Numbered from the stretch's first letter, positions 32,146 through 40,913 are shown. The stretch is DNA of 48,047 nucleotides from an uncultured Rhizobium sp. (GCA_945952245.1 CAMFHT010000002.1:1-48047); one strand, 5' to 3'. Numbers and translations: made by a program. The notes: generated by a model from the sequence alone, not told the origin.

Positions 32146-32165
32146 TCTTAACTCGCGAGTTAAGA
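32146..32165. promoter_or_regulatory. Perfect 20-bp palindromic operator of the NicX-like operon
   Basis: The core CTTAACTCGCGAGTTAAG is a perfect 18-base inverted repeat, extended by one T/A pair on each side to 20 bases. It lies 37 bases before the nicX-like ATG and 18 bases downstream of a TTGACA box (32122-32127), so it overlaps the expected -10 region. Form and size fit a TetR dimer site; the TetR gene inside the operon (35876) is the likely partner. Confidence 0.8.
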
Positions 32166-32201
32166 AATGACTTCTCGGCTCATCAGGATGGAGGGGAGGC
32201 C

Positions 32202-33251
32202 ATGCTGCAGGAACGTATCGAGGGCAAATGGCTTGCCGCCTTTCGCCGTGTCTTCGCCTTGAACGGCATCGGCAAGGGCACGCGGGTCGCGATCATCTCC
32301 GAGACGCAGTCACGTCCGGTTCTCATCCAGCTCAGCGAACTCGCTGCCTATGATCTGGGCGCCGAATTCCTGATGATCCAGATGCCGACGCCGCCGCAGA
32401 CGGCGCCCGTTCCCGTCAAATCCACCGGCACGTCCTGGGCGATCCAGGGCAACCGCGCCGTCATCGAGGCGCTGAAGCTGGTCGAGGTCGTGGTCGACTG
32501 CACCGTCGAGGGCCTGATCCATGCGCCTGAGTGGCCCGAGATCGAGGAGGCCGGCACCCGGCTGCTCGTCATCACCAACGAACATCCCGAGATCCTCGAA
32601 CGCACCGAGCCCAAGGCGGAAGATGCCGAGCGGGTGCGGATCGGCATCCAGATGCTGCGCGAGGCGCGCGAGATGCGCGTCACTTCGAGCGCCGGAACGG
32701 ATCTCATCGTCAATCTCGTGGATGCGCCCTGCGGCGGCACGCCGGGCTTCGGCACCCATCCGGGCGCAGTCGCACACTGGCCGGGCGGGCTCTGCCTCGC
32801 CTTCCCGGGAAGGAACGCGGTCAATGGCCGGATCGTCATGGACGTCGGTGACATGAACCTGACCTTCAAGACCTATCTGACGAGCCGCATCGACTGCACC
32901 ATCGAGGACGATTTCGTCACCGCCATCAAGGGCGACGGCATCGATGCGCTGCATTTCCGCGAATACATGGAAGCCTGGGAGGACCGGAACGCCTATGGCA
33001 TCAGCCATGTCGGCTGGGGCGTGAACCCCGGCGCCCGCTGGGTTTCGGCCGCCATGTACGACAAGCGCGACATGCAGGCGGTCGAATTCCGCGCGCTCGC
33101 CGGTTCCTTCCTGTGGTCCACAGGCGCAAACCAGTATGCCGGCCGCTACACGCTCGGCCATTTCGACCTGCCGATGCGCAACTGCACCATTGCCCTCGAC
33201 GGCCGCGTGGTCGTGAAGGAGGGCGTGCTGCAGGGTGAACTTTCTCTCTGA
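32202..33251 (+). CDS. NicX-like (2,5-dihydroxypyridine 5,6-dioxygenase type) / M29-like metalloenzyme
   Basis: 349 residues, nearly the length of Pseudomonas putida NicX (350). NicX is an extradiol-like Fe(II) dioxygenase related to M29 aminopeptidases that opens the pyridine ring to N-formylmaleamate. Its iron ligands are His265, His318 and Asp320; here His269 (GISHVGWG) and His320-x-Asp322 (LGHFDLP) fall at nearly the same places. No signal peptide. First gene of a seven-gene run, after a palindromic operator. The alternative, a true aminopeptidase, is less likely given the His-x-Asp arrangement and downstream oxygenase-type genes. The ring substrate is unknown. Confidence 0.72.
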   Translation: MLQERIEGKWLAAFRRVFALNGIGKGTRVAIISETQSRPVLIQLSELAAYDLGAEFLMIQMPTPPQTAPVPVKSTGTSWAIQGNRAVIEALKLVEVVVDCTVEGLIHAPEWPEIEEAGTRLLVITNEHPEILERTEPKAEDAERVRIGIQMLREAREMRVTSSAGTDLIVNLVDAPCGGTPGFGTHPGAVAHWPGGLCLAFPGRNAVNGRIVMDVGDMNLTFKTYLTSRIDCTIEDDFVTAIKGDGIDALHFREYMEAWEDRNAYGISHVGWGVNPGARWVSAAMYDKRDMQAVEFRALAGSFLWSTGANQYAGRYTLGHFDLPMRNCTIALDGRVVVKEGVLQGELSL

Positions 33252-33275
33252 TTTCGAACGCCGGGGGCCTTCTTC

Positions 33276-34586
33276 ATGAGCGATATTGCCGACTACTACG
33301 ACCTCTCCCGCATCCGCCCCGAAGTCATCGCGGTGCTCAACCGGGTGAATGCGCTTGGCCGCGAGCGCTTCGCGCCGCGCTCGGCGGACGTGGATATCGA
33401 GGCCTCCTTCCCGGTCGAGAACTACAGGGATCTCGCCGAAGAAGGCTTTCTCGGCCTCTGCATTCCCGAGGAATTCGGCGGCTGGGGCTTTTCGATGTTC
33501 GAATATGCCATGGTGGGCGCCGAGATCGGCAAATATTGCGGCGCGACCGCGCTGACCTTCAACATGCACAATTCCTCCATGGCCTGGTCGCGCTTCATGT
33601 TCGACATGCCGAACCTGACGCCCGAAGAGAGGGTCGCCTTCGCGCCCTTGCGCGAGCGACAGTTCCGCCGGGCGATCGCCGAGCGCGCCATCTTCTCCCA
33701 GCCGATTTCCGAGGGTGGCCAGAACTGGACGTCGAAGCCCAACCAGACCCAGTGCCGCAAGGTCGAGGGCGGGTGGAAGATCAACGGCTTCAAGAAGTTC
33801 GCCTCGCTCGCCGGCTATTGCGACTATTACACCATCGTCTGCACCGAAACCTTCGAGGGCAAGGAGCCCAGGCACGAGGACACCATGCTCTTCGTCGTCC
33901 ACAAGGATGCGCCCGGCCTGAGCGTCAGGGGCGAATGGGACCCGCTCGGCATGCGCGGCACGAACAGCCGCGACCTGATCCTGAAGGACGTGTTCGTGAC
34001 CGAGGAGGACCTGCTGATGCCGGCGGGCATCTTCGGCAAGACGCTGCCAAACTGGCCGCACATGATGGCGACGCTCTCGCCCACCTATATGGGCGTGGCG
34101 CAGGGCGCCTTCGATTTCACGGTCGACTATCTCAAGGGCAGGATCCCCGGCCAGCCGCCGATCGACCGGCGCATGTATGCGACGAAGCGCATCGCCGTCG
34201 GCAAGATGTATGCGCGGCTCGCAAGCATCCGGGCGCTCTGGTGGCAGGCCTTCAGCGAGTCGAAGGGCTTCCCGACCAAGGGCGAGGTCATGCGCATGTA
34301 TGCGGCGCAGTACAACGTGATGGAGGGCGTGCAGGAGATCGCGGCGCTCGCGATCCGCACCTGCGGCGGCCAGTCCATGCTGAAATCGCTGCCGCTGGAG
34401 CGCATGTATCGCGACAGCCGCTGCGGCGCGCTGATGCTGCCCTATACCTCCGAGATCATGGAAGATTACCTCTCCGTGCTGACGCTCTACGACATGGACG
34501 AGATCGACAGCGCACCCGGAGACGAGGGCGGCGCCCGCAATTCGCTCTGGCGCGGCGACAGCGGTCAGCTCCGGGCGCTGCGCTGA
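33276..34586 (+). CDS. Acyl-CoA-dehydrogenase-fold flavoprotein without the usual catalytic Glu
   Basis: 436 residues. It has the N-terminal helical domain (GLCIPEEFGGWGFSM near 60), a middle beta domain (SQPISEGGQNW, GFKKFASLAG, WDPLGMRGTNSRDL) and the C-terminal helical FAD-binding region (RTCGGQSMLKSLPLERMYRD). At the position of the usual catalytic Glu-Gly-Thr the sequence is Pro389-Tyr390-Thr391, so the medium-chain-type base is missing; some family members place it elsewhere. The same fold is used by two-component flavin monooxygenases such as DszC. A flavin reductase lies 3 genes downstream, making an oxygenase role attractive. It is 24 bases from the nicX-like gene. Confidence 0.78.
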   Translation: MSDIADYYDLSRIRPEVIAVLNRVNALGRERFAPRSADVDIEASFPVENYRDLAEEGFLGLCIPEEFGGWGFSMFEYAMVGAEIGKYCGATALTFNMHNSSMAWSRFMFDMPNLTPEERVAFAPLRERQFRRAIAERAIFSQPISEGGQNWTSKPNQTQCRKVEGGWKINGFKKFASLAGYCDYYTIVCTETFEGKEPRHEDTMLFVVHKDAPGLSVRGEWDPLGMRGTNSRDLILKDVFVTEEDLLMPAGIFGKTLPNWPHMMATLSPTYMGVAQGAFDFTVDYLKGRIPGQPPIDRRMYATKRIAVGKMYARLASIRALWWQAFSESKGFPTKGEVMRMYAAQYNVMEGVQEIAALAIRTCGGQSMLKSLPLERMYRDSRCGALMLPYTSEIMEDYLSVLTLYDMDEIDSAPGDEGGARNSLWRGDSGQLRALR

Positions 34587-34589
34587 GCC

Positions 34590-35879
34590 ATGGCGCGCGA
34601 GCGGGTCCACGTCGAGAGGGAAATCGCCGCACCGCCGAACGCGGTCTGGCAGATCGTCAGCGATTTCGCCGGCGCTTGGCATCCGGCGATTGCCGAGATC
34701 CGGCTGGAACGGGACGCGATGGGCGGCACGATCCGTGCCTTCCGCGCAGGGGGCGAGGACACGCTCTACCGCGAGCGCCTCACCTGGTTCAGCGACAGCG
34801 AGCGGTCGCTGGGGTACACGCATCTGGAAGGCATCAAGGGGGCCGATGCCTATGACGCCGAGGTGTCGGTAAAGTCCGCCACCACCGGCAGTCTCGTGAC
34901 CTGGACCGCGGAAGTGGAGGCCGCCGAGCCGCGACTTTCGGAGATCTGCGCAGGAACGGCATTCATCTTCACCATGGGGCTTGATGCGCTGGAGCAACTG
35001 GCCACAAAGGCGATCGAGGTCAGCGATACTGGCCTCCCCTCGCCGCTTCCGCTCACGACGAAATTCATCGAGGGCGCTCCCCGCCTCGCCCTCACCATGG
35101 CGGGCGCAAGCAAGGGACGCCGTCTCGCCCTCTTCCTGCACGGCATCGGCGGCGGGCGCAGCAACTGGGACCGGCAGGTGGCGCTGGCGGGCAATCTCAT
35201 GCCTGCCGCAGCACTCGACCTGCGCGGCTATGGCGAGAGCCGGCTTGGCGAGACGCAGTCCACGGTTGACGCCTATTGCGACGACATCATCAGGGTGATG
35301 CGGGACTTCGGTGCGGAACGGCTGGTACTCGTCGGTCTCTCCTATGGCTCCTGGATCGCCACCTCCTTTGCCATGCGGCATCCCGACCTGCTGGATGGTC
35401 TTGTGCTTTCCGGCGGCTGCACCGGCATGTCGGAGGCGGGCGTCGAGGAGCGAGAGCGCTTCCGCCTGAGCCGCGAGGTGCCGCTCGATGCGGGCAAGAC
35501 GCCAGCCGATTTCGCGCCTTCGGTGGTGGAGGTTCTGGCCGGACCGAATGCGGGACCCGATATCCGTGAAACGCTCCGCCGTTCCATGGCCGCCATTCCC
35601 GCGGCCACCTATCGCGATGCGCTCACCTGCTTCACCCATCCGCCGGAGCGGTTCGATTTCTCGCGCCTCGCCATCCCCGTGCTCCTGATGACCGGCGAAT
35701 TCGACCGGCTCGCTCCGCCCGCGGAAATCTGCGGCGTGGCGGAGCGCATCCGAAAGGCTTCTTCGCGGCCGGATGTGCGCTTCGAGGTGATCGCCGATGC
35801 GGGTCATGTCTGCAATGTCGAGCAACCGGAGCGCTACGACGCCATTCTCCTCGATTTCCTCGGGAGGTTTGCCCCATGA
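34590..35879 (+). CDS. SRPBCC domain fused to an alpha/beta hydrolase
   Basis: 429 residues in two domains. Residues ~1-145 form an SRPBCC (polyketide cyclase-like) fold beginning VHVEREIAAPPNAVWQIVSD. Residues ~155-429 form an alpha/beta hydrolase with oxyanion segment LFLHGIGGG near 183, nucleophile Ser251 in GLSYGS, Asp372 in GEFDRLAPP and His406 in DAGHVCN. In the nicotinate pathway NicD, an alpha/beta hydrolase, removes formate from the NicX product, so this enzyme may do the equivalent step. The SRPBCC extension is absent from NicD and could bind the substrate. It starts 3 bases after the flavoprotein and overlaps the TetR gene by 4. Confidence 0.83.
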   Translation: MARERVHVEREIAAPPNAVWQIVSDFAGAWHPAIAEIRLERDAMGGTIRAFRAGGEDTLYRERLTWFSDSERSLGYTHLEGIKGADAYDAEVSVKSATTGSLVTWTAEVEAAEPRLSEICAGTAFIFTMGLDALEQLATKAIEVSDTGLPSPLPLTTKFIEGAPRLALTMAGASKGRRLALFLHGIGGGRSNWDRQVALAGNLMPAAALDLRGYGESRLGETQSTVDAYCDDIIRVMRDFGAERLVLVGLSYGSWIATSFAMRHPDLLDGLVLSGGCTGMSEAGVEERERFRLSREVPLDAGKTPADFAPSVVEVLAGPNAGPDIRETLRRSMAAIPAATYRDALTCFTHPPERFDFSRLAIPVLLMTGEFDRLAPPAEICGVAERIRKASSRPDVRFEVIADAGHVCNVEQPERYDAILLDFLGRFAP

Positions 35880-36559
35880 CCGCCCCGTCCCGCCGCGAGC
35901 AGAACCGGATCGACCGGGAGAAGCGCTTTCTGGCGGCGGCGCTGAAGGTGTTTGCGGAACAGGGCTATTCCGGCACGACCATGGACATGGTCGCCGCCGA
36001 GGCCGGGCTGTCGAAGCCGACGCTCTATCAGTACTTCCCGTCGAAGGAAGCGCTGTTCTCGGCCATGATGTCGTGCGAGCGTGATCATATGCTGGAGGTC
36101 TTCCAGCATCCATCGGGCAAGGGCATGGTGGCCGATCTCGTGAGCTTTGCCTGGGACTATGCGGATGCAGTATTGAGCCCGGACCTGCTTTCGCTCGCCC
36201 GGCTGATCATCGGCGAGGTGCAGCGCTTTCCGGAAATCGGCCGCGCCTACCAGCAGTCCGGCCCGGACCGGCTGCTTTCCGGCATCATGGACTACCTCAG
36301 CGCGCGGCGCGAGGCCGGCGATCTCGCCTTCGAGGATGCCGAGCTCGCCGCGCAGGATCTCTGGGGCCTCATCCTTTCCGCGCCGCGCACGCAGGCGCTC
36401 TACCTGCCCGACACTCTGCCGACGAGAGCGGAGATCGAGCGGTATCTGAACAATGGCCTCCGGGTATTCCTGAAGGCCTATTCCACACGGCCCGAGGCGG
36501 ACCTTGCCACGCTTCAGACGCTGATCGGCGCCGGACAGACAAAACGGGGGGAGACATGA
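35876..36559 (+). CDS. TetR-family regulator within the catabolic operon
   Basis: 227 residues with helix-turn-helix at ~25-55 (TTMDMVAAEAGLSKPTLYQY) and a C-terminal TetR_C-like domain. It overlaps the genes on both sides by 4 bases, so it is co-transcribed and probably autoregulated through the 20-bp palindrome at 32146. The inducer is presumably the pathway substrate or an intermediate. Confidence 0.9.
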   Translation: MTAPSRREQNRIDREKRFLAAALKVFAEQGYSGTTMDMVAAEAGLSKPTLYQYFPSKEALFSAMMSCERDHMLEVFQHPSGKGMVADLVSFAWDYADAVLSPDLLSLARLIIGEVQRFPEIGRAYQQSGPDRLLSGIMDYLSARREAGDLAFEDAELAAQDLWGLILSAPRTQALYLPDTLPTRAEIERYLNNGLRVFLKAYSTRPEADLATLQTLIGAGQTKRGET

Positions 36560-37896
36560 CGATCGAGGACTATCTGGCAGATCCGGCAAGCCGTTTCGCG
36601 ACGGTGGCCATGTGCGACACGAACGGCCTTCTGCGCGGCCAGATGGTTTCGGCACGCAGCCTGAAGGGGATCGTGAAGAACGGCATGGGCATGTCGCCGG
36701 TGACGCTGGCGCTCGACCCGACCGACGTGGTGCTGACCATTCCCGGCGTCTCCGACGGCAGCTCCGACTTCCACGACGACCCGCTGATGGTCGATCCGTC
36801 GACGGTGCGCCGCCTGCCCTGGTCGCGGCCGGGTCACGATCTTCTCGTGCTCGGCCACTATGCCGGCGAGACCGCGAAATTCTGCCCGCGCTCGCTCTTG
36901 AAGAGCGTCATCGCACGCGCCCGGGACGCCGGCTTCAACCCCTTCTACGGGCTCGAGCTCGAATATACGCTCTTCGACGAGACGCCGGAAAGTGCCCGCG
37001 CCAAGGGCTATCGCAACCTGAAGACCGCGACCCAGCATGCCAGCCACGACCTCGTTCTCTACCAGGCCCAGCAGACGGAATGGTACGAGGCGGTGGCGGA
37101 CATGTGCGAGCCGCTGAAGATCGACCTCGCCAAGATGCACGAGGAAATCGGCGGCGGTTTCATGGAGGCCTGCATCGCTGCCGGCGACGGGCTCGAGCCC
37201 GCCGACCAGCTCGTGCTGCTGAAGAACTTTCTCCGCGCGCTCGCGCACCGGCAGGGCAAGTGCGTGACCTTCATGCCGCGCTGGACCGATCAGGCGGACA
37301 GCCAGTCGATCCACGTGCATGTCTCGCTGAAGGATGAAGCCCGCAAACCGGTCTTCCACGATGCCTCGGGCCACAGGACGATGTCCGAGACGTTCCGCCA
37401 CTTCATCGGCGGGCTGCAGACCCATATCGGCGACCTGACGCTGCTCTTCCAGCCGACGGTCAATTCGTACCGCCGCTTTGCGCCCGGCACGTTTGCGCCG
37501 CCGGGCCTCACCTGGGGGTTCGAAAACCGGACCACCTGCTTCCGCGTGGTCGGTCACGATGCCGGGTCGCTCCGTGTCGAAAACCGCCTGCCCGGCGCCG
37601 ATACCAATGCCTATCTCACCGTCGCCGCAACGATCGCGGCAGGGGTCGCCGGCATTCTCGGAAAGATCGAGCCGGACGCCGAGACCGTGGGCAATGGCTA
37701 TACGCAGGAAACGCCGCGCGACTTCGCCCGATCCATGCCCGAGGCGATCGAGCGGCTCAGAAACTCGGCCTTCGCGGCGGACTGGCTCGGCCCGCGCTTC
37801 GTCGAGGCCTTCACCGCCTCCCGCGAAAGCCAGCACGACGAATTCCGGCGCAAGGTGCCGGACGTGGAACTCGAACGCTTCTTCGATCTGGGGTGA
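36556..37896 (+). CDS. Glutamine-synthetase-like gamma-glutamylamide ligase
   Basis: 446 residues of the GS fold: N-terminal beta-grasp (CDTNGLLRGQMVSA), ATP site with GLELEYTLFDE near 134, the second metal group around HEEIGGGFMEACIAAGDG, HVHVSLKD, and the NSYRRFAPGTFAPPGLTWGF and ENRTTCFRV segment binding phosphate/glutamate. It resembles the group containing PuuA (gamma-glutamylputrescine), IpuC (isopropylamine) and anilide synthetases more than GlnA. It would attach glutamate to an amine using ATP. Overlaps the TetR gene and is 3 bases from the flavin reductase, so amine activation is coupled to oxidation. The amine is not identifiable. Confidence 0.83.
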   Translation: MTIEDYLADPASRFATVAMCDTNGLLRGQMVSARSLKGIVKNGMGMSPVTLALDPTDVVLTIPGVSDGSSDFHDDPLMVDPSTVRRLPWSRPGHDLLVLGHYAGETAKFCPRSLLKSVIARARDAGFNPFYGLELEYTLFDETPESARAKGYRNLKTATQHASHDLVLYQAQQTEWYEAVADMCEPLKIDLAKMHEEIGGGFMEACIAAGDGLEPADQLVLLKNFLRALAHRQGKCVTFMPRWTDQADSQSIHVHVSLKDEARKPVFHDASGHRTMSETFRHFIGGLQTHIGDLTLLFQPTVNSYRRFAPGTFAPPGLTWGFENRTTCFRVVGHDAGSLRVENRLPGADTNAYLTVAATIAAGVAGILGKIEPDAETVGNGYTQETPRDFARSMPEAIERLRNSAFAADWLGPRFVEAFTASRESQHDEFRRKVPDVELERFFDLG

Positions 37897-37899
37897 GCC

Positions 37900-38418
37900 A
37901 TGACCGACATCGATCTCCGCAGCCGTTTCCTCGAAGGCATGAGCCGGGCCGCGACCTTCGTCGCCGTCGCCACGACGGATGGCGAGGCGGGCCGCTTCGG
38001 GGTGACGATCAGCTCGCTGACCTCGGTTTCCGCCGATGGCAGCCAGCCGTCCCTGCTTGCCTGCATCCATCACCTGAGCCCGGCAGCCCCTGCGATCCTC
38101 AGGAACCGCGCCTTTTGCGCCAACATCCTGCAGGAAGACCAGCAGCAGCTCGCCGATCTCTTTGCCGGACGTGCCGGCGCGGGCGATCACCTCGCCCGCT
38201 TCGAGCGCGCTGACTGGATGACGGGCGCGCTCGGCCAGCCGCTCCTCACCGGGGCCAGTGCCCGCTTCGAATGCCGGGTCGCGACCTCGGTGCTCTGGGA
38301 AACCCATCACATCATCGTCGGCAACGTGATGGATGTTCATTTGTCCGAAAATCCGGCAACCTTGCTCTATGGACAACGCGCCTACCGGCGTGCGGTCCAG
38401 ATCGCGCATCACGACTGA
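37900..38418 (+). CDS. Flavin reductase (HpaC-like)
   Basis: 172 residues, flavin reductase-like split-barrel domain with GVTISSLTSVSADGSQPSLLACI and the C-terminal region HHIIVGNVMDVHL. Such NAD(P)H:FMN/FAD reductases give reduced flavin to a monooxygenase. The acyl-CoA-dehydrogenase-fold protein at 33276 is the only oxygenase candidate in the operon. It follows the ligase by 3 bases. Confidence 0.88.
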   Translation: MTDIDLRSRFLEGMSRAATFVAVATTDGEAGRFGVTISSLTSVSADGSQPSLLACIHHLSPAAPAILRNRAFCANILQEDQQQLADLFAGRAGAGDHLARFERADWMTGALGQPLLTGASARFECRVATSVLWETHHIIVGNVMDVHLSENPATLLYGQRAYRRAVQIAHHD

Positions 38419-38515
38419 GCGCGGTCGATGCCGCGGCTGCAGAGGGGCAGTCGCGGACAACGATCCGGAAGGACGGCACAAGACCGGTCCCCGGAGCAAA
38501 CTGGGAGAGGAACCC

Positions 38516-39958
38516 ATGGCTGATACACTGGTGACCGGGGCGGGGCAGCTCCGGAAGAATTCGCTGGGGCTCGTGGCGGTGACCTTCATGGTCATCTCGG
38601 CGGCAGCCCCGCTGACGGGCGTGGCAGGCGCGGTGCCGATCGCCTTCCTGATGGGCAACGGGACGGGCCTGCCCGCCACCTTCCTGCTGGTGACGCTGAT
38701 CATGCTCGCCTTTTCGGCGGGCTACGTGGCGATGTCGCGCCATGTCACCAATGCCGGCGCCTTCTACGCCTATGCGGCGCGCGGGCTCGGCGGGCGCATG
38801 GCAGGCGCTGTCGCGATCATCGCGCTCGTCGCCTACAATGCCATGCAGTTCGGCCTGATCGGCCTCCTCGGCGGGGTCGCGACGGGGGTCTTCGGCAGCT
38901 TCGGGATCAATCTTCCCTGGTATGTCTGGAGCCTGATCGCCATCGGCCTCGTCGGCGTGATCGGCTACCGGCAGGTGGACCTTTCGGCTCGGGTGATGAT
39001 CGTGCTGGTGCTCTGCGAATACCTGATCGTGCTGCTGGTCGACTTCGCAATCCTGGGCAAGGGCGGCGCAACCGGCCTCTCCTTCCCGTTCTTCGATTCC
39101 ACCGCCTTCCTGTCGGGTTCGCTGACGGCGGCGGTCCTCTTCGCGCTCGGCTCCTTCATCGGCTTCGAGGCGACGACCATCTATGCGGAAGAAGCCCGCG
39201 AGCCGGAAAAGACCATTCCGCGCGCCACCTATCTCTCGGTGCTGCTGATCGGCCTCTTCTTCATCTTCACGACCTGGCTGATGATTGCGGGTACCGGCGC
39301 GGACAAGATCGTGCCGACCATCGGCGCGCTTCCCGACCCGACGACCTTCTTCTTCGAGCTCGCCGGGCAATATGTCGGCGGGCCGGTTCCGGCGATTGCG
39401 GGTCTCCTGTTCGTTTCGAGCCTTTTCGCGGCGATCAGCGCCTTTCACAACTACATTGCCCGCTACTCCTATGTCGCGGGACGCGAAGGCCTGCTGCCCT
39501 CCGTCTTCGGCGCGACGCATGGCACGCATCAGAGCCCTCATGTCGGCTCTGTCGTGCAGACGGTGATGGCGCTGGTGGTTCTCGGCATTTTCGCCGGCCT
39601 GCAGCTCGATCCGGTGCTCAACATGTTCACCTGGATCAGCCAGGTCGGCACGCTCGGCGTGCTCGGCATGATGACGATCACCTCGATTTCGGTGATCGCC
39701 TTCTTCCTGCGCTCCGGTAACCCCGGTTCGCCGCTGGTCACCCTGGTGTTGCCGCTCGTCTCCGCCCTCATCATGGCGGCGCTGTTCGTCTACATCTTCC
39801 TGAACTTCGGCGACCTGACGCAGACCACGGGCGGTGCGCTCGGCTATATCCTGCCGGCGATGATCCCGGTTGCCGGCGTCATTGGTTTCCTGATCGCGTT
39901 CAGGCTGAAGGCAACCGATCCCGACGCCTATGCCCGCATGGGCGAGAACCGCGGATAA
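38516..39958 (+). CDS. APC-superfamily amino acid/amine permease
   Basis: 480 residues with about twelve transmembrane helices; the first contains NSLGLVAVTFMVISAAAPLTG, the typical unwound-helix region of APC transporters, and ALGSFIGFEATTIYAEEAREPEKTIPRAT is the conserved loop after helix 6. The site GGGAGAGG precedes the ATG. It probably imports the substrate of the operon, an amine or amino acid-like compound. It is 97 bases after the flavin reductase and may share the transcript. The upstream frame from 38333 is rejected. Confidence 0.9.
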   Translation: MADTLVTGAGQLRKNSLGLVAVTFMVISAAAPLTGVAGAVPIAFLMGNGTGLPATFLLVTLIMLAFSAGYVAMSRHVTNAGAFYAYAARGLGGRMAGAVAIIALVAYNAMQFGLIGLLGGVATGVFGSFGINLPWYVWSLIAIGLVGVIGYRQVDLSARVMIVLVLCEYLIVLLVDFAILGKGGATGLSFPFFDSTAFLSGSLTAAVLFALGSFIGFEATTIYAEEAREPEKTIPRATYLSVLLIGLFFIFTTWLMIAGTGADKIVPTIGALPDPTTFFFELAGQYVGGPVPAIAGLLFVSSLFAAISAFHNYIARYSYVAGREGLLPSVFGATHGTHQSPHVGSVVQTVMALVVLGIFAGLQLDPVLNMFTWISQVGTLGVLGMMTITSISVIAFFLRSGNPGSPLVTLVLPLVSALIMAALFVYIFLNFGDLTQTTGGALGYILPAMIPVAGVIGFLIAFRLKATDPDAYARMGENRG

Positions 39959-39967
39959 GGCGATGGA

Positions 39968-39994
39968 CTGGCGGCGGAAACGATCCGCCGCCAG
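39968..39994. terminator. Bidirectional terminator hairpin
   Basis: CTGGCGGCGGA and TCCGCCGCCAG form a perfect 11-base stem around AACGA. It fills the 39-base space between the convergent permease and lactonase genes. U-tracts are weak on both sides. Confidence 0.8.
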
Positions 39995-39997
39995 CTC

Positions 39998-40885
39998 TCA
40001 GATACCCTTGCGGTTGAGCGAGATCGCGTAGACGCTGGTCGTCGCGGTGATGAAGAGCTGGTGCTTGCCCCTGCCGCCGAAGCAGAGGTTCGAGACCGTT
40101 TGCGGCACGAGGATCTTGCCCATGAGGTGCCCGTCCGGCGCGATGCAATGCACGCCGTCGCGGGCCGACGACCAGAGATTGCCGTCCGTATCCACCCGCA
40201 TTCCGTCGGCACAGCCGGGGTTGATGCTGTGGAACACGTCTCCGCCCGAAAGTCTCCAGTCCGCCCCCACGTCGAAGGCGCGGATATGCTGGGGGTCGTC
40301 GGTGAACATGCGGCCAGTATCGGCAACGTAGAGGCGCTTTTCGTCAGGGCTGAAGACGAGGCCGTTCGGGCAGTTGAAATCGGTGAGCACGGCGCGGATA
40401 TCCCCCGAGGGATCGACCCGGTAGACGTGGCAGGGAAGCTCCTGCTCCGCCTTCTGACCCTCGTAATCCGTCATGATGCCGTAGTGGGGATCGCTGAACC
40501 AGATCGCGCCGTCGGACGCGACGATGACGTCGTTCGGCGAATTCAGCCGCTTGCCCTCATAGCTGTCGGCGATCACGGTGATCGTGCCGTCATGTTCGGT
40601 GCGGGTCACGCGGCGCGTGCCATGCTCGCAGCTCACAAGCCGTCCTTGCCAGTCGCGCGTATGGCCATTGGCAAAATTGGAGGGCGCGCGAAAAATGCTG
40701 GTGCCGACGCCGGGGATCCAGCGCAGGATGCGGTTGTTCGGGATGTCGGAAAACAGCAGGCAATTCATGCCGCCGAACCAGACGGGACCTTCCACCCAGT
40801 CGTATCCGCTCGAAATTTCCTTGACCGGCGCATTGCCCATGACGAAGCTCTGGAAGGCCGGATCGAAAACTTCAAAGAATGACAT
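39998..40885 (-). CDS. SMP-30/gluconolactonase-family protein
   Basis: 295 residues, six-bladed beta-propeller with EGPVWFGGMNCLLFSDIPNN (metal Glu near 32), RLNSPNDVIVASDGAIWFSDP (Asn/Asp ligands) and CPNGLVFSPDEKRLYVADT. Members hydrolyse sugar lactones or related esters to acids. It is divergent from the GlcG-like gene over a degenerate GntR-type box, which places it in the sugar-acid regulon on its right rather than in the amine operon on its left. It would supply aldonic acids for the downstream dehydrogenases. Confidence 0.9.
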   Translation of the reverse strand: MSFFEVFDPAFQSFVMGNAPVKEISSGYDWVEGPVWFGGMNCLLFSDIPNNRILRWIPGVGTSIFRAPSNFANGHTRDWQGRLVSCEHGTRRVTRTEHDGTITVIADSYEGKRLNSPNDVIVASDGAIWFSDPHYGIMTDYEGQKAEQELPCHVYRVDPSGDIRAVLTDFNCPNGLVFSPDEKRLYVADTGRMFTDDPQHIRAFDVGADWRLSGGDVFHSINPGCADGMRVDTDGNLWSSARDGVHCIAPDGHLMGKILVPQTVSNLCFGGRGKHQLFITATTSVYAISLNRKGI

Positions 40886-40913
40886 CTGGCTTTTTCCTCC
40901 CGTTTCACGCTAA

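Noticed and set aside
32202-33251. NicX-like gene as a plain leucyl aminopeptidase
   Set aside because: Length and the His269, His320-x-Asp322 positions match NicX better, and the operon is oxygenase-like; peptidase activity is not fully excluded.
32310-36113. Minus-strand open frame of 1267 codons opposite the NicX-like to TetR genes
   Set aside because: It is antisense to four well-supported, tightly spaced genes and has no recognisable domain.
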